DNA of 64,000 bases from DAIMFL01 sp964372215 (lineage in GTDB: Bacteria > Pseudomonadota > Alphaproteobacteria > Dongiales > Dongiaceae), in contig CAYJQC010000022.1 of NCBI GenBank assembly GCA_964372215.1, positions 14,581 to 78,580 of the forward strand, in the 5' to 3' direction. Below are positions 26,442-35,607 of the stretch, in pieces. Each line of letters begins with the position of its first letter. Positions within the stretch are counted from its first letter, which is position 1. The position numbers and the translations under genes were made by a program. The notes under the pieces are model-generated. The model worked only from the letters and a program-made list of their open reading frames with translations. It was not told the DNA's origin and did no database searches.

Positions 26442-27317
26442 GTGTTCGCTCAGCTCGCCGCCATCATCGCGCCCGTCTTCGCCTGTGCCGGGATCGGCTT
26501 CCTGTGGGCCCGGATGCGGCGGCCGTTCGAGGCGGGGTTCGTCACTGCCCTGGTCACCACCGTCGGCACGCCGTGCCTGGTCGCCTCGACGCTGACCCGG
26601 CTGACGCTCGATTTTTCCGCGCTCGGCGACATGGCGCTGGCCGGAATCGGCGTATTTGCGATCGTCGGCCTGCTGGGCACGGTCGGTCTGCGATTCGCCG
26701 GCCTGCCGCTGCATTCCTATCTGCCGGCGGTGATGTTTCCCAACGCCGGCAACATGGGTTTGCCGCTCTGCCTGTTCGCGTTCGGCGAGCCGGGGCTGGC
26801 GCTGGCGATCGTGTATTTTACGATCTCGGCGGTGCTGCAGTTCACCCTCGGCGTCGGGCTTGCGGCGGGCACGGTTTCGCCGCGGCGGCTGGCCCGGATA
26901 CCGCTGCTCTACGCGGTTGCCATATCGCTGGTGGTGATGGCGACCGGCACGCCGGTGCCGTCCTGGATCGCCAACACCATCCAGTTGCTCGGTGGCCTCA
27001 CCATTCCCCTGATGCTGATCGCGCTCGGAGTGTCCCTGGCCCGGCTCGAGATCGCGCGGCTCAAGCTCAGCCTGGCGATCGCGCTGGTCCGGCTGCTGCT
27101 GGGGCTCGGGGTCGGCACCAGCGTCGCCTGGGCCTTCGGCCTGCCGGCGCTCGCCGCCGGGGTGCTGATCGTCCAGAGCGCGATGCCGGTTGCGGTATTC
27201 AACTACCTGTTCGCGCAGGTCTATCGGCGGGCGCCCGAGGAGATCGCCGGAGCTGTCGTGCTGTCGACATTCCTGTCGTTTGCCAGCCTGCCGCTGTTGC
27301 TGCTGTTCGTACTATGA
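26442..27317 (+). CDS. AEC family transporter (auxin efflux carrier superfamily)
   Basis: A 291-residue inner-membrane protein with about ten hydrophobic helices in two inverted halves. PNAGNMGLPLCLFAFG (about residues 97-112) is the conserved crossover motif. TIPLMLIALGVSLARLE and VLIVQSAMPVAVFNYLFAQ are the matching C-terminal signatures. Bacterial members move organic acids such as malate or malonate. A GTG start at 26442 is chosen because GGAG lies six bases upstream and the longer frame adds a hydrophilic arginine-rich extension. The hydrolase gene follows after 45 bp. Confidence 0.85.
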   Translation: MFAQLAAIIAPVFACAGIGFLWARMRRPFEAGFVTALVTTVGTPCLVASTLTRLTLDFSALGDMALAGIGVFAIVGLLGTVGLRFAGLPLHSYLPAVMFPNAGNMGLPLCLFAFGEPGLALAIVYFTISAVLQFTLGVGLAAGTVSPRRLARIPLLYAVAISLVVMATGTPVPSWIANTIQLLGGLTIPLMLIALGVSLARLEIARLKLSLAIALVRLLLGLGVGTSVAWAFGLPALAAGVLIVQSAMPVAVFNYLFAQVYRRAPEEIAGAVVLSTFLSFASLPLLLLFVL

Positions 27318-27362
27318 CTTGATCCACGACGCGGCGCCGTCGACCGGCGCGACAGGGGGAGC

Positions 27363-29381
27363 ATGCAGACGGTCAGTGAATTTCCGCGCGCCGTGCGCGC
27401 GGTCGAAAACTTGTGGATCGAGCTCGGCGACGGCTGCCGGCTCGCGGCCTGCATGTGGCTGCCGGAAGACGCGGCGGCGAACCCGGTGCCAGCGATCGTC
27501 GAGTGCCTGCCGTATCGCAAGCGCGACGGCACCATCTGGCGCGACGTCACCATGCATCCCTACATCGCCGGGCACGGCTATGCCAGCCTGCGCATCGACC
27601 TGCGCGGGACCGGCGATTCCGACGGCATTCTCGACGACGAGTACAGCGTGCAGGAGCATGACGACCTGATCGAGGCGATCGCCTGGGTGGCGCGCCAGGC
27701 CTGGTGCAGCGGTGCCGTCGGCATGACCGGAATCTCCTGGGGCGGGTTCAATGCCCTGCAGGTGGCGGCGCGCCGGCCGCCGGCCTTGAAGGCGATCATC
27801 ACCATCGACTCCGCCGCCGACCGCTTTGCCGACGACATCCACTACATGGGCGGGGCGATGCTGCACGACAACTTCGCCTGGGCCTCGGCGATGTACGCCT
27901 ATCTCTCGATGCCGCCCGATCCGGCGGTCGTCGGCGAGGGCTGGCGCGAAGCCTGGCTCGCGCGTCTCGGCGCGCAGCGTTTCATGTTGCGCGAATGGGG
28001 CGCGCATCAGCGGCGCGACGCCTATTGGCGCCATGGCTCGGTGTGCGAGGACTATTCGGCCATCGCGGCGGCGGTCTATGCCATCGGCGGCTGGGAGGAC
28101 GGCTACACCAACACCGTGCCGATGCTGCTCGAGGGGCTCGCGGCGCCGTGCAAGGGGCTGATCGGGCCGTGGGGCCACGCCTTTCCCCACGATGCCTATC
28201 CCGGGCCCGAGATCGGCTATCTCCAGGAGGCGCTGCGCTGGTGGGACCACTGGCTGAAGGGCGTCGACACCGGGATCATGGACGAGCCGCGCTACCGGGT
28301 CTGGATGAACGACAGCTATCGGCCGCAGGCCTTTGCCGAGACCCGGCCCGGGCGCTGGGTCGCGGAGCCCGGCTGGCCGAGTGCCAACGTGGCGCCGCGG
28401 CGGTTCTTCCTGAACGCGGGCGGCCTCGGCAATGCGCCGGCGGCCGGGCCGGCGCTGTCCTGGCGCTCGCCCGAGGATACCGGCACCTGCGCGCTCGAAT
28501 GGTGCTCCTATGGCGGCACCGGCGGGGATTTTCCCACCGACCAGCGGCCCGACGACGGCCGCTCGCTGTGCTTCGACAGCGCGAAGCTGGCCGAGCGGCT
28601 GGAGATCCTGGGCGCGCCGGCGGTGGAACTCGACCTCGCGGTCGACCGTCCAGTTGCCAAGCTCGCCGTGCGGCTGTGCGACGTCTGGCCCGACGGCGCC
28701 TCGACCCGGGTCACCTATACCCTGTTCAATCTCACCCACCGCGACAGCCACGGCGATCCGGCACCGCTGGAGCCCGGCCGGCGCCTCCGCGTGCGCATCC
28801 CGCTCAATCATGTCGCCCACGCCTTCCTGCCTGGACATCGCCTGCGGGTCGCGGTCTCGACCGCCTACTGGCCGCAGATGTGGCCGGCGCCGGCGCCGGC
28901 GACCCTGACCCTGTTTCCGGGGGCCGGCTTGCTCGAGCTGCCGCAGCGCGGCGCCCGCGGCGCGGACGCGGCGCTGGCGCCGTTCGGCCCGGCGGTCGGT
29001 TCGCCGCCGCTCGACGACCAGGAGCTGCGCGCCGGCCGCACCCGGCGCACCGTCAGCACCGACGTGGCGAGCGGCATCACCACCGTGGTCATGGACAAGG
29101 ACAGCGGCGCGGCCCGCATCAAGGCGATCGATCTCGCGGTCGACAACACCGCGGTGGAGACCTATCGCGTCGCCGCCGGCGATCCGCTCTCGGCCGAGGG
29201 CCACATCGTCTATCGCCAGAGCATGCGCCGCGGCGACTGGTCGGTGCGGACCGAGACCCGCACCACGCTACGCCTGACCGCAACCGAATTCCTGGCGACC
29301 GCCGAGCTCGACGCCTACGAGGGCGAGTCTCGGATATTCTCGATCAGCGACAGCTTCGCGATGCCGCGCGACCTCAACTAG
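27363..29381 (+). CDS. CocE/NonD family X-Pro dipeptidyl-peptidase S15-type hydrolase
   Basis: A 672-residue serine hydrolase. The N-terminal alpha/beta hydrolase domain has YRKRDGTIWRD, the RGTGDSDG segment and nucleophile Ser125 in TGISWGGFNA. The helical cap follows (about 150-260), the Asp/His part includes GPWGHAFPHD (about 265-275), and a C-terminal jelly-roll (from about 380) has LPGHRLRVAVSTAYWPQMWP. Family members hydrolyse esters, amides or X-Pro peptides. The last 120 residues after the jelly-roll exceed the usual CocE length and carry a separate beta-rich domain. Possibly linked with the AEC transporter upstream. Confidence 0.9.
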   Translation: MQTVSEFPRAVRAVENLWIELGDGCRLAACMWLPEDAAANPVPAIVECLPYRKRDGTIWRDVTMHPYIAGHGYASLRIDLRGTGDSDGILDDEYSVQEHDDLIEAIAWVARQAWCSGAVGMTGISWGGFNALQVAARRPPALKAIITIDSAADRFADDIHYMGGAMLHDNFAWASAMYAYLSMPPDPAVVGEGWREAWLARLGAQRFMLREWGAHQRRDAYWRHGSVCEDYSAIAAAVYAIGGWEDGYTNTVPMLLEGLAAPCKGLIGPWGHAFPHDAYPGPEIGYLQEALRWWDHWLKGVDTGIMDEPRYRVWMNDSYRPQAFAETRPGRWVAEPGWPSANVAPRRFFLNAGGLGNAPAAGPALSWRSPEDTGTCALEWCSYGGTGGDFPTDQRPDDGRSLCFDSAKLAERLEILGAPAVELDLAVDRPVAKLAVRLCDVWPDGASTRVTYTLFNLTHRDSHGDPAPLEPGRRLRVRIPLNHVAHAFLPGHRLRVAVSTAYWPQMWPAPAPATLTLFPGAGLLELPQRGARGADAALAPFGPAVGSPPLDDQELRAGRTRRTVSTDVASGITTVVMDKDSGAARIKAIDLAVDNTAVETYRVAAGDPLSAEGHIVYRQSMRRGDWSVRTETRTTLRLTATEFLATAELDAYEGESRIFSISDSFAMPRDLN

Positions 29382-29429
29382 AGCATGGTCGGATCGTACT
29401 GAAACGGTGCGATCCGTGAATCACGCTCT
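29380..29429. repeat. Imperfect palindromic intergenic element
   Basis: AGAGCATGGTCGGATCG (29380-29396) pairs imperfectly with CGATCCGTGAATCACGCTCT (29410-29429). The outer AGAGC/GCTCT and inner GGATCG/CGATCC arms are exact. Similar AGAGC...GCTCT palindromes are spread in alphaproteobacterial intergenic DNA. It follows directly on the CocE stop and may stabilise or end the mRNA. Confidence 0.5.
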
Positions 29430-29456
29430 ACTTAAAAAAAGGAAGACCAAGATTCA

Positions 29457-29483
29457 CGCCTCGGTTTGATTCAATCCGAGGCG
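29457..29483 (-). terminator. Stem-loop between convergent genes, possible terminator
   Basis: CGCCTCGG (29457-29464) and CCGAGGCG (29476-29483) form a perfect 8-bp stem; the 11-base loop itself contains TTGA/TCAA. On the minus strand a T7 run (29434-29440 region) follows after about 16 bases, further than in a classical terminator. It lies 19 bp beyond the stop of the minus-strand gene. Confidence 0.4.
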
Positions 29484-29502
29484 ATCGCGGTCTAGCGGAT
29501 CG

Positions 29503-30063
29503 TCACTCCGGCGTGGACTGGCGCGCGGTCTTGCCGAAATGGGCCAGCAGCAGCGGCACCATCTCGCGGCTGGCGCCGGCGGCGTCGGTCTGCTCGAGCA
29601 GGCCGCTGGCGGTGCCCCGCCAGTAGTACCGGCCGTCGCGCTCGTCATAGAGTCCGAGGGAGATCCGGTAGACCAGCGCGCTGGACGTGCCGTCACGGCG
29701 GCGCTGCAGCAGGCTGTCTTCGCGGCTCGACCACAGGTTGAGCCGAACCTCGGATCCCTCGGTGCCGGCCTGGAAGCTGCCCAGGCTGGGATCCACCGCC
29801 GCATCCGACACCGTCTCGGTCTCGATCTGCAGCACGAAGGCCGCATCGTCCGAGATGCTGTAGCCGGCGCCGGTCAACTGCCCGGCCACCATGTCCCGGA
29901 CCTGCAGGTTGAGGTCGGAATCGTCGAGCAGGCGCAATCGCAGGGCCGTGCCGGCCGGCAGGTCGCGATAGGCGACCGCGACCACGTCGGCGATGGTCTG
30001 CGCCCGCACCGGCAAGGCGGCGAACAGGAGCGCCAGGGCGACGACGAACAGGCGAGGGGCCAT
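29503..30063 (-). CDS. Secreted hypothetical protein
   Basis: A 186-residue exported protein. Signal peptide LFVVALALLFAALPVRAQ; the mature part begins TIADVVAVAYRDLP. RLLDDSDLNLQVRDMVAGQL (about 45-64) and a C-terminal beta segment DERDGRYYWRGTASGLL resemble periplasmic proteins that follow a DUF4136-like pattern, but the match is by eye only. No cysteines in the mature protein. The gene converges on the CocE gene and is divergent from the isomerase gene. Confidence 0.68.
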   Translation of the reverse strand: MAPRLFVVALALLFAALPVRAQTIADVVAVAYRDLPAGTALRLRLLDDSDLNLQVRDMVAGQLTGAGYSISDDAAFVLQIETETVSDAAVDPSLGSFQAGTEGSEVRLNLWSSREDSLLQRRRDGTSSALVYRISLGLYDERDGRYYWRGTASGLLEQTDAAGASREMVPLLLAHFGKTARQSTPE

Positions 30064-30184
30064 GGCGAGCTGTCTCCGGCTTCTGCTGCGCGACCGCGGG
30101 AGTATGGCAAGGACCGGCGATTTGTCCTAGCCTCGATCCCGCCGGGCGTTACCTGACGCCCGAGCAGGCCTTGGGAGACAGCGA

Positions 30185-30979
30185 ATGAGCGAAGCGGCAG
30201 TGCGGTCCAATCCGACGGCAACGGCGGTCAGCCTGACCCATATGCCGTTCGAACTCGACCAGGGCGTCGCGCACCGGGCCGCGATCGGCCTGATCGTGCT
30301 GGCGACCGACAACACCATCGAGCACGAGTTCCGCGAGATGCTGCGGATCGACGGCGTGGCGGTCTACGAGAGCCGGATTCGCAACGCGGTCGACATCAAC
30401 CCGACCACCCTGGCCGAGATGGAGCGCGGCATGGCCGCCGCCGCCGATCTCATCCTGCCGGGGGTGAAGCTCGACGTGGTCGCCTATGGCTGCACCTCGG
30501 GCACCGTGGTGATCGGCGAGGAGACCGTGTTCGCCCGCATCCGCGAGGCGCGCCCCGGCGTCGCCTGCACCACGCCGATCACCGGCGCCCTTGCCGGGCT
30601 GAAGGCCCTGGGCGCGCGGCGCATCGCGCTGCTGACACCCTATGTCGAGGAGGTCAACCAGCAGCTCCGCCGCTTCATCGAGGCGCGCGACATCGGCGTG
30701 CCGGTGATGGGCTCGTTCAACCACGAGAACGACAACGAGGTGGCGCGCATCGCGCCGGCCTCGATCCGCGCCGCCGCCCTGGAGCTCGGCCGCCATCCCC
30801 AGGTCGACGCGGTGTTCGTCTCCTGCACCAGCCTGCGGCTGGCGTCGTTCGTCGACGAGCTGGAGATGGATCTCGGCAAGCCGGTGACGTCGAGCAACCA
30901 CGCGCTGGCCTGGCACTGCCTGCGGCTCGCCGGCTGCAAGGAGCCGGTGCCGGGCTTCGGCCGGCTGTTCCGGATCTGA
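30185..30979 (+). CDS. Maleate isomerase/arylmalonate decarboxylase family protein (Asp/Glu racemase superfamily)
   Basis: A 264-residue cytoplasmic enzyme. Two catalytic cysteines are present in the family positions: Cys103 in VAYGCTSGTVV and Cys214 in VFVSCTSLR. The RIALLTPYVEEVNQQ and NDNEVARIAP motifs are those of maleate cis-trans isomerases and EutA-type ectoine-utilisation proteins. It may isomerise maleate or maleamate or act on a related amino-dicarboxylate; no ectoine genes are adjacent to decide. The stop is one base from the convergent dadA stop. Confidence 0.85.
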   Translation: MSEAAVRSNPTATAVSLTHMPFELDQGVAHRAAIGLIVLATDNTIEHEFREMLRIDGVAVYESRIRNAVDINPTTLAEMERGMAAAADLILPGVKLDVVAYGCTSGTVVIGEETVFARIREARPGVACTTPITGALAGLKALGARRIALLTPYVEEVNQQLRRFIEARDIGVPVMGSFNHENDNEVARIAPASIRAAALELGRHPQVDAVFVSCTSLRLASFVDELEMDLGKPVTSSNHALAWHCLRLAGCKEPVPGFGRLFRI

Positions 30980-30980
30980 C

Positions 30981-32231
30981 TCAGTACCGCTCCAGCGTCA
31001 GCCCGTCGGTATCGATTTCCGGCTGCTTGCCGTCGATCAGGTCGGCGACGATGCGCGCCGAGCCGGCGGCCATGGTCCAGCCCATGTGGCCGTGGCCGGT
31101 GTTGAGGGTCAGGTTCTTCACCCGCGAGGCGCCCAGGATCGGCGGGCCGTCCGGGGTCATCGGCCGCAGGCAGGCCCAGTAGTCCGGCTTGTCGTAGGCG
31201 CCGCCCTGGGGGAACAGGTCGCGCGCCACCCGCAGCATGTGGGCGAAGTCGCCGGAGCTGTACTCGGTGTCGTAGCCCGCGAAATCGGCGGTGGCGGTGA
31301 GCCGCAGCCGATCGCCCATGCGGGCGAAGGCGACCAGGTTGGCCTCGTCGACGCCGCCGATCCGCGGCGAGCCCTGGTCGCCGTCGGTCGGCAGGGTGAC
31401 CGAGTAGCCCTTGACCGGGTAGATCGGCAGCCGGAGCCCGAGGCGCCGGACCAGCAGCGGGCTGTAGCTGCCGAGCGCCAGCACGTAGTGGTCGGCGCTC
31501 ATCGGCCCGCGGTCGGTGGCGATCCCGCGCACCTGGCCGCGGTCGCCCTCGATCGCGGTGATGGTGCGGCCCATCTCGAAGGCGACGCCGAGTTCGCGGC
31601 AGCGCGCCGCCAGCCCGTCGGTGAACATCCTGGCGTCGCCGCTGCTGTCGCCCGGCGCGTAGATCGCGCCGGCGAGCTTGCCCTTGGCGCCGGCCAGCGC
31701 CGGCTCGAGCGCGACGCAGCGCTCCGGATCGATCGCCTCGAGCCTGGCGCCGTGGTCGCGCAGCAGCGCCATGTTGGCGGTGCCGAGCGCCAGGTGGGCC
31801 TTGTCCCGGTAGAGATAGAGCAGCCCGCGCTCGACCGCGTCATAGGCGATTCCGGTCTCGCGCGCGGTCTCCGCCAGGACGTGCTGGCTGTACAGGCAGA
31901 GCTTGAGCTTGATGACGGTGTACTTGCGGCTGCGCTCGGCGGTGCAGTTGGCGAGGAAGCGCAGGCCCCAGGCCCACATGCGCGGATCGGCCCGCAAATG
32001 GAACCGCAGCGCCATGTCGTCGCGCCACAGCGACTTCAGCAGGATCATCGGCGCGCGCGGCGAGTTCCAGGTATAGGCGTGTCCGGGGGCGACCAGTCCG
32101 GCATTGGCGAAGCTGGTCTCGCCGGCGACGTCCTTCTGGCGGTCGATCACGGTGACCGCGTGACCGGCGCGGGCGAGGAAGTAGGCGGTGGCGACACCGA
32201 CGACGCCGGCCCCCAAAACGATGATCCGCAT
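30981..32231 (-). CDS. dadA: D-amino acid dehydrogenase DadA (small subunit type)
   Basis: A 416-residue FAD enzyme that oxidatively deaminates D-amino acids at the inner face of the membrane and feeds electrons to quinone. The N-terminal VLGAGVVGVATAYFLARAGH is the FAD-binding fold, followed by SFANAGLVAPGHAYTWNSP, a DadA signature. The C-terminal LRPMTPDGPPILG and NLTLNTGHGHMGWTMAAGSA close the flavin site. Length and motifs match DadA of E. coli and pseudomonads. No alanine racemase (dadX) gene is next to it. Confidence 0.93.
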   Translation of the reverse strand: MRIIVLGAGVVGVATAYFLARAGHAVTVIDRQKDVAGETSFANAGLVAPGHAYTWNSPRAPMILLKSLWRDDMALRFHLRADPRMWAWGLRFLANCTAERSRKYTVIKLKLCLYSQHVLAETARETGIAYDAVERGLLYLYRDKAHLALGTANMALLRDHGARLEAIDPERCVALEPALAGAKGKLAGAIYAPGDSSGDARMFTDGLAARCRELGVAFEMGRTITAIEGDRGQVRGIATDRGPMSADHYVLALGSYSPLLVRRLGLRLPIYPVKGYSVTLPTDGDQGSPRIGGVDEANLVAFARMGDRLRLTATADFAGYDTEYSSGDFAHMLRVARDLFPQGGAYDKPDYWACLRPMTPDGPPILGASRVKNLTLNTGHGHMGWTMAAGSARIVADLIDGKQPEIDTDGLTLERY

Positions 32232-32486
32232 GTGGCCTATCCTCAGTCCCGGCGGAACCGGCTGTCCGAACCGTGCGTTCGCTCTCGGCGGACCGGTTCC
32301 CGGCCGCCGCGGCCGATCCTAATCGAAGTAGGCGGCGGCTCCAATGGCGCCAGCGGGGGCGCCAGCGGGCTGACGCCGCGGGCAGTCTCGCGATTGCCAC
32401 AATCGCCCGGCAATCGTAAAACCAGAGGGGTCGCGGCCGTCGCCGCGCCGGCACGCCGCCAAACCCCGACGGAGAGGATCGCCTCC

Positions 32487-32966
32487 ATGCTGTCTCACCC
32501 GCTCGCGAGAGTTCTCATGCCGGCGGCGCTGGCCCTTGGCCTGTGCGGCGCCGCCGCCCCGGCCGGCGCCGACCAGATCGCGCCCGCGCTGTCGCTCGAC
32601 GAGGTGCGGAGCTGCGTGTGCCTCGAGCAGGCGCTGAAGAACCGGCAGGCCGAGATGGAGCTGCGCCAGGGCATCCTCGAGGAGCGCGAGAACGAGCTCG
32701 AGCGCATCGGCATGGAGATCCAGGTTCGGCGGACGTCGATGAATCCCGAGGACCAGCAGGCGATCGACGACCTGAGGGCGATCATCGAGCGGCAGGACTC
32801 GCTGCGCCTGCTGATGAGCCGGGACATCATGCCGTCCTATCAGGGCAGCGTGAGCGCCTACAACAGGACGGTGGCGGCCTATAACGAGAACTGCGCGAAC
32901 AAGCGCATCTACACGCCCGACGTCGACAAGGTGAAGCAGAACCTGCAGTGCCCGCCGGCGCCATAG
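32487..32966 (+). CDS. Secreted coiled-coil protein with four cysteines
   Basis: A 159-residue exported protein. Signal peptide VLMPAALALGLCGAAAPAGA. The mature part has a long predicted coiled coil (about 45-115, KNRQAEMELRQGILEERE onward). Cysteines in RSCVCLEQ before it and in ENCANK and LQCPP after it could pair across the hairpin formed by the coil. GAGAGGAT lies upstream of the ATG. No known family; a periplasmic spacer or chaperone-like role would fit the shape but is speculation. Confidence 0.7.
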   Translation: MLSHPLARVLMPAALALGLCGAAAPAGADQIAPALSLDEVRSCVCLEQALKNRQAEMELRQGILEERENELERIGMEIQVRRTSMNPEDQQAIDDLRAIIERQDSLRLLMSRDIMPSYQGSVSAYNRTVAAYNENCANKRIYTPDVDKVKQNLQCPPAP

Positions 32967-33057
32967 CGACCGGTCGGGCGCTATCGCCCGGGTGCCGGCG
33001 CCGGGTCGATCGCCGACGCGTCCAGTCTGCGCCGGCCCGATCGTCGATGCCGGGCGA

Positions 33058-34437
33058 TCAGGCGGTCAGCTCGCCGGCCAGCTCGCCCATGCGCGCCAGG
33101 TAGAAATCGACGTCCGCGTCCGTCATGGCGAAGGAGACGGTGGGGCCGGCCGAGGCGATCGACTCCCAGACTCCGCGATTGGCCAGCCAGACCCGGATCA
33201 GGGCATAGAGTTCGGGATCGGCCAGCGCGCGCGCCTCGGCGCCGGTCTTCGGCAGGCGCGGCGCGAAGCTGAAGCCGGACCGGCAGAACAGGCGCTGGGC
33301 GCGCCACGGCAGGCCGGCCGCGGCGAACACCGCGTCGAGGCCGTCGGCCAGGCGGCCGCCGAGCCGGGCGGTGCGGGCGTAGCCGTCCGGCGTCAGCACC
33401 TGCTCGAGCGCCGCGCGCGCCGCGGCGAGCGACAGGGCGTTGGCATAGAGGGTGCCGCCGGTGGCGATGCCGCCCACCGACTCCAGGGGCGCGCCGGGCA
33501 GCGCCGGAGGCTCCTCGAGATGGCGCGCCAGTTCCGCCGTCACCCCATAGGCGCCGATGGCGATGCCGCCGCCGAGCGACTTGCCGAAGCTGACGGCGTC
33601 GCAGTCGAGCTTCCAGGCGCCCTTCAGGCCGCCGGGCGCACAGACCAGGGTGTGGGTCTCGTCGAACGCCAGCAGGGTCCCGGTCTTTCGCGTTGCCGCG
33701 CGCAGGCCCTCGAGGAATCCCGGCGCGGGCAGCACCACCCCGGTATTGGTGAGCGCCGGCTCGACCATGACGCAGGCGATGTCGCGGCCGGCGAGCGCCG
33801 CCTCGGCGGCGGCGAGGTCGTTGTACCCGACGATGCGCGCGCGCGCCGCGGCCTGGGCCGGAAGCCCGGCCAGCTCGGGGCGCACCTCGCCGTCGACCAG
33901 CATCACCAGGCTGTCGTCGATATGGCCGTGATACTTGCCGTCGAACATCAGGATCGCCTCGCGTCCGGTGGCGTGGCGGGCGAGGCGGATCACCTCGGCA
34001 TTGGCGCCCGACGCCGACAGGGTGAACTGCCAGAACGGCAGGCCCCAGCGGCGCGCCAGCTCTTCGGCGACGACCACGGCGTCCTCGGTCGGCAACAGGA
34101 ACTGGCTGCCCGCCGCCATCCGCCGGGTCACCGCCGCGACCACCGCCGGCGGCGCGTAGCCGCAGGCCATGCTCATGTCGGCCTGGTTCATGTCGAGATA
34201 GCCGTGGCCGTCGACGTCGGTGAACCCTGCGCCGGCGCCGGACGCGGCGAAGATCGGCGGATGGGCATAGAGCGCGCTCATCCAGCCCATCGGCACGCCG
34301 CCCGGCAGATGCGCCCGGGCGCGCTCCAGCAGCGCCATCGAGCGCGGCCGGGCGGCGACGAACGCGGCGTCCTCGCGCGCCCGCAGCGCCGCGACCCGCC
34401 GGCGATCGACGCCGGTCGCGGGCGGCGCGACGTTCAC
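33058..34437 (-). CDS. Class III PLP-dependent aminotransferase (glutamate-1-semialdehyde 2,1-aminomutase-like)
   Basis: A 459-residue enzyme of the class III aminotransferase fold. Features: GHGYLDMNQADMSMACGY near residue 75, SASGANAEVIRLAR (phosphate binding, about 140), FDETHTLVCAPGGLKG (Asp for the pyridine nitrogen) and the Schiff-base Lys in VSFGKSLGGGIAIG. The long N-terminus before LPGGVPMGWM and the overall pattern are GSA-aminomutase-like, yet it is not hemL because the context is amine catabolism. The GTG start at 34437 overlaps the stop of the ACT protein gene (GTGA), so the two are coupled. Confidence 0.88.
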   Translation of the reverse strand: MNVAPPATGVDRRRVAALRAREDAAFVAARPRSMALLERARAHLPGGVPMGWMSALYAHPPIFAASGAGAGFTDVDGHGYLDMNQADMSMACGYAPPAVVAAVTRRMAAGSQFLLPTEDAVVVAEELARRWGLPFWQFTLSASGANAEVIRLARHATGREAILMFDGKYHGHIDDSLVMLVDGEVRPELAGLPAQAAARARIVGYNDLAAAEAALAGRDIACVMVEPALTNTGVVLPAPGFLEGLRAATRKTGTLLAFDETHTLVCAPGGLKGAWKLDCDAVSFGKSLGGGIAIGAYGVTAELARHLEEPPALPGAPLESVGGIATGGTLYANALSLAAARAALEQVLTPDGYARTARLGGRLADGLDAVFAAAGLPWRAQRLFCRSGFSFAPRLPKTGAEARALADPELYALIRVWLANRGVWESIASAGPTVSFAMTDADVDFYLARMGELAGELTA

Positions 34438-34970
34438 TTGGCGACCCAGTGGCAGCTGTGATGCAGCTCGCTCGCGGTGTTGGCGACCGTCGCCAGGCAG
34501 GCCTGGGTCTTCTCGGGCGGGATCGAGACGGCGAAGCGCGAGACATAGCGCGCGCCGCCGCTGCCGCCGGGGATGTGCTCGGAGTTGAGGCGCACGATGT
34601 TGGCGCCGAAGCCGACGAACACCTCCGACAGCCGGGCGAGCAGCCCCGGGCTGTCCTCGCCGGTGATCTCGATGCGGTGGGTGATCTGCGCCGTTTCGCC
34701 GTGCACGGGATTGTAGCTGAACGGCACCACCGAGATCTTGGCGCGGGTCTGGCGGGCGAGGCCCGGCAGGGTGCGCAGGTCCTTCTCCATGCCGGCGAGA
34801 TCGAGGCCCTTGGCCAGCTCGACCACCGAGGTGAACTCCGCCGCCCCGCCGAGCACCGCGAAGGTGGTGTCGCCGAGATTGATGCCGAGATCGTAGAGCC
34901 GCCCGGTCACCTCGGCGATCAGGCCGGTGTAGTCCTCGCAGATGATCGAGACCAGCGCAGTCTCCGCCAT
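34434..34970 (-). CDS. ACT-domain protein, GcvR-like
   Basis: A 178-residue protein of two tandem ACT domains: ALVSIICEDYTGLIAEVTGR (about 5-24) and IEITGEDSPGLLARLSEVF (about 95-113). This is the architecture of GcvR, the glycine-responsive partner of GcvA. GGGAGG lies eight bases before the ATG. It is co-translated with the aminotransferase. A GcvA-like LysR regulator gene lies 640 bp upstream, so a GcvA/GcvR-type sensing pair is an attractive inference. Confidence 0.83.
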   Translation of the reverse strand: MAETALVSIICEDYTGLIAEVTGRLYDLGINLGDTTFAVLGGAAEFTSVVELAKGLDLAGMEKDLRTLPGLARQTRAKISVVPFSYNPVHGETAQITHRIEITGEDSPGLLARLSEVFVGFGANIVRLNSEHIPGGSGGARYVSRFAVSIPPEKTQACLATVANTASELHHSCHWVAK

Positions 34971-35607
34971 GTCCACTTCCTCCCCCGGGATCGGCATCCG
35001 CCCGCCGCCCATCATGGCGCATCCTGCCGCCGGACATCCAGCGCCGACCCGGCCTACTTCGATACGGCGCCCGACGCGGCCTACTTCGACGCGGAGCGTG
35101 CGGCGACGAACGGCGGATGGGCGCCGGGCGGCGCAGTTAAATTTACTCTGACCCGAACAGCCCCCGGTTTTGGGGGTGTCGGAAACGCTTACAGTCCAGC
35201 GCGCGCGGAAACCCCGGTTGCCGCCTGGGGGTCGCGGAAAATGGCGGAAAACCGTCGCCTATACCTCATTTGGGTGAGACGGATTCCCTTACATCGCGTC
35301 CTTGATCCCGGCGATGGCGCGCCGGTTCGACCGGCAGTCTCCTGGGCTTCCGCGACTGGCACACAGCTTGTTAGGCCGACTGAGGGAATACGGACTGTGC
35401 GGCCCGCGCGCTTGTTCTCGGGGGGGGCGCGACGAAACAGCAGGCATATCCGGCGATCCGCCGGCCCCGCCACGTGAAATCGGCATTCCCCAATCGCGGC
35501 CGACCTGCCAACTCCATCCGGTCCATCGCTGCCGGGGTCGTGGTTGTCTTCGCGATCGAGGCTGGCCTGTCGCACCGTGGCGTTCGCCTGGCGCGGGCGG
35601 ATCGCTG
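34971..35607. other. Long intergenic region with repeat fragments
   Basis: About 640 bp without a credible gene. It includes an imperfect 27-bp tandem repeat (35045-35094), a TTAAATTTACTCTGACCC string near 35137 that resembles sequences seen beside REP-associated transposase genes, and a short CCCCC/GGGGG hairpin at 35161-35176. The region ahead of the LysR 3' end is otherwise featureless. It may be decayed mobile DNA. Confidence 0.5.
35045..35094 (+). repeat. Imperfect tandem repeat, 27-bp period
   Basis: The 23-bp segment at 35045-35067 recurs at 35072-35094 with three mismatches; the shared core is GGCCTACTTCGA. In one plus-strand frame it would encode DPAYFDTAP/DAAYFDAER, but no gene is evident. 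Confidence 0.6.
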
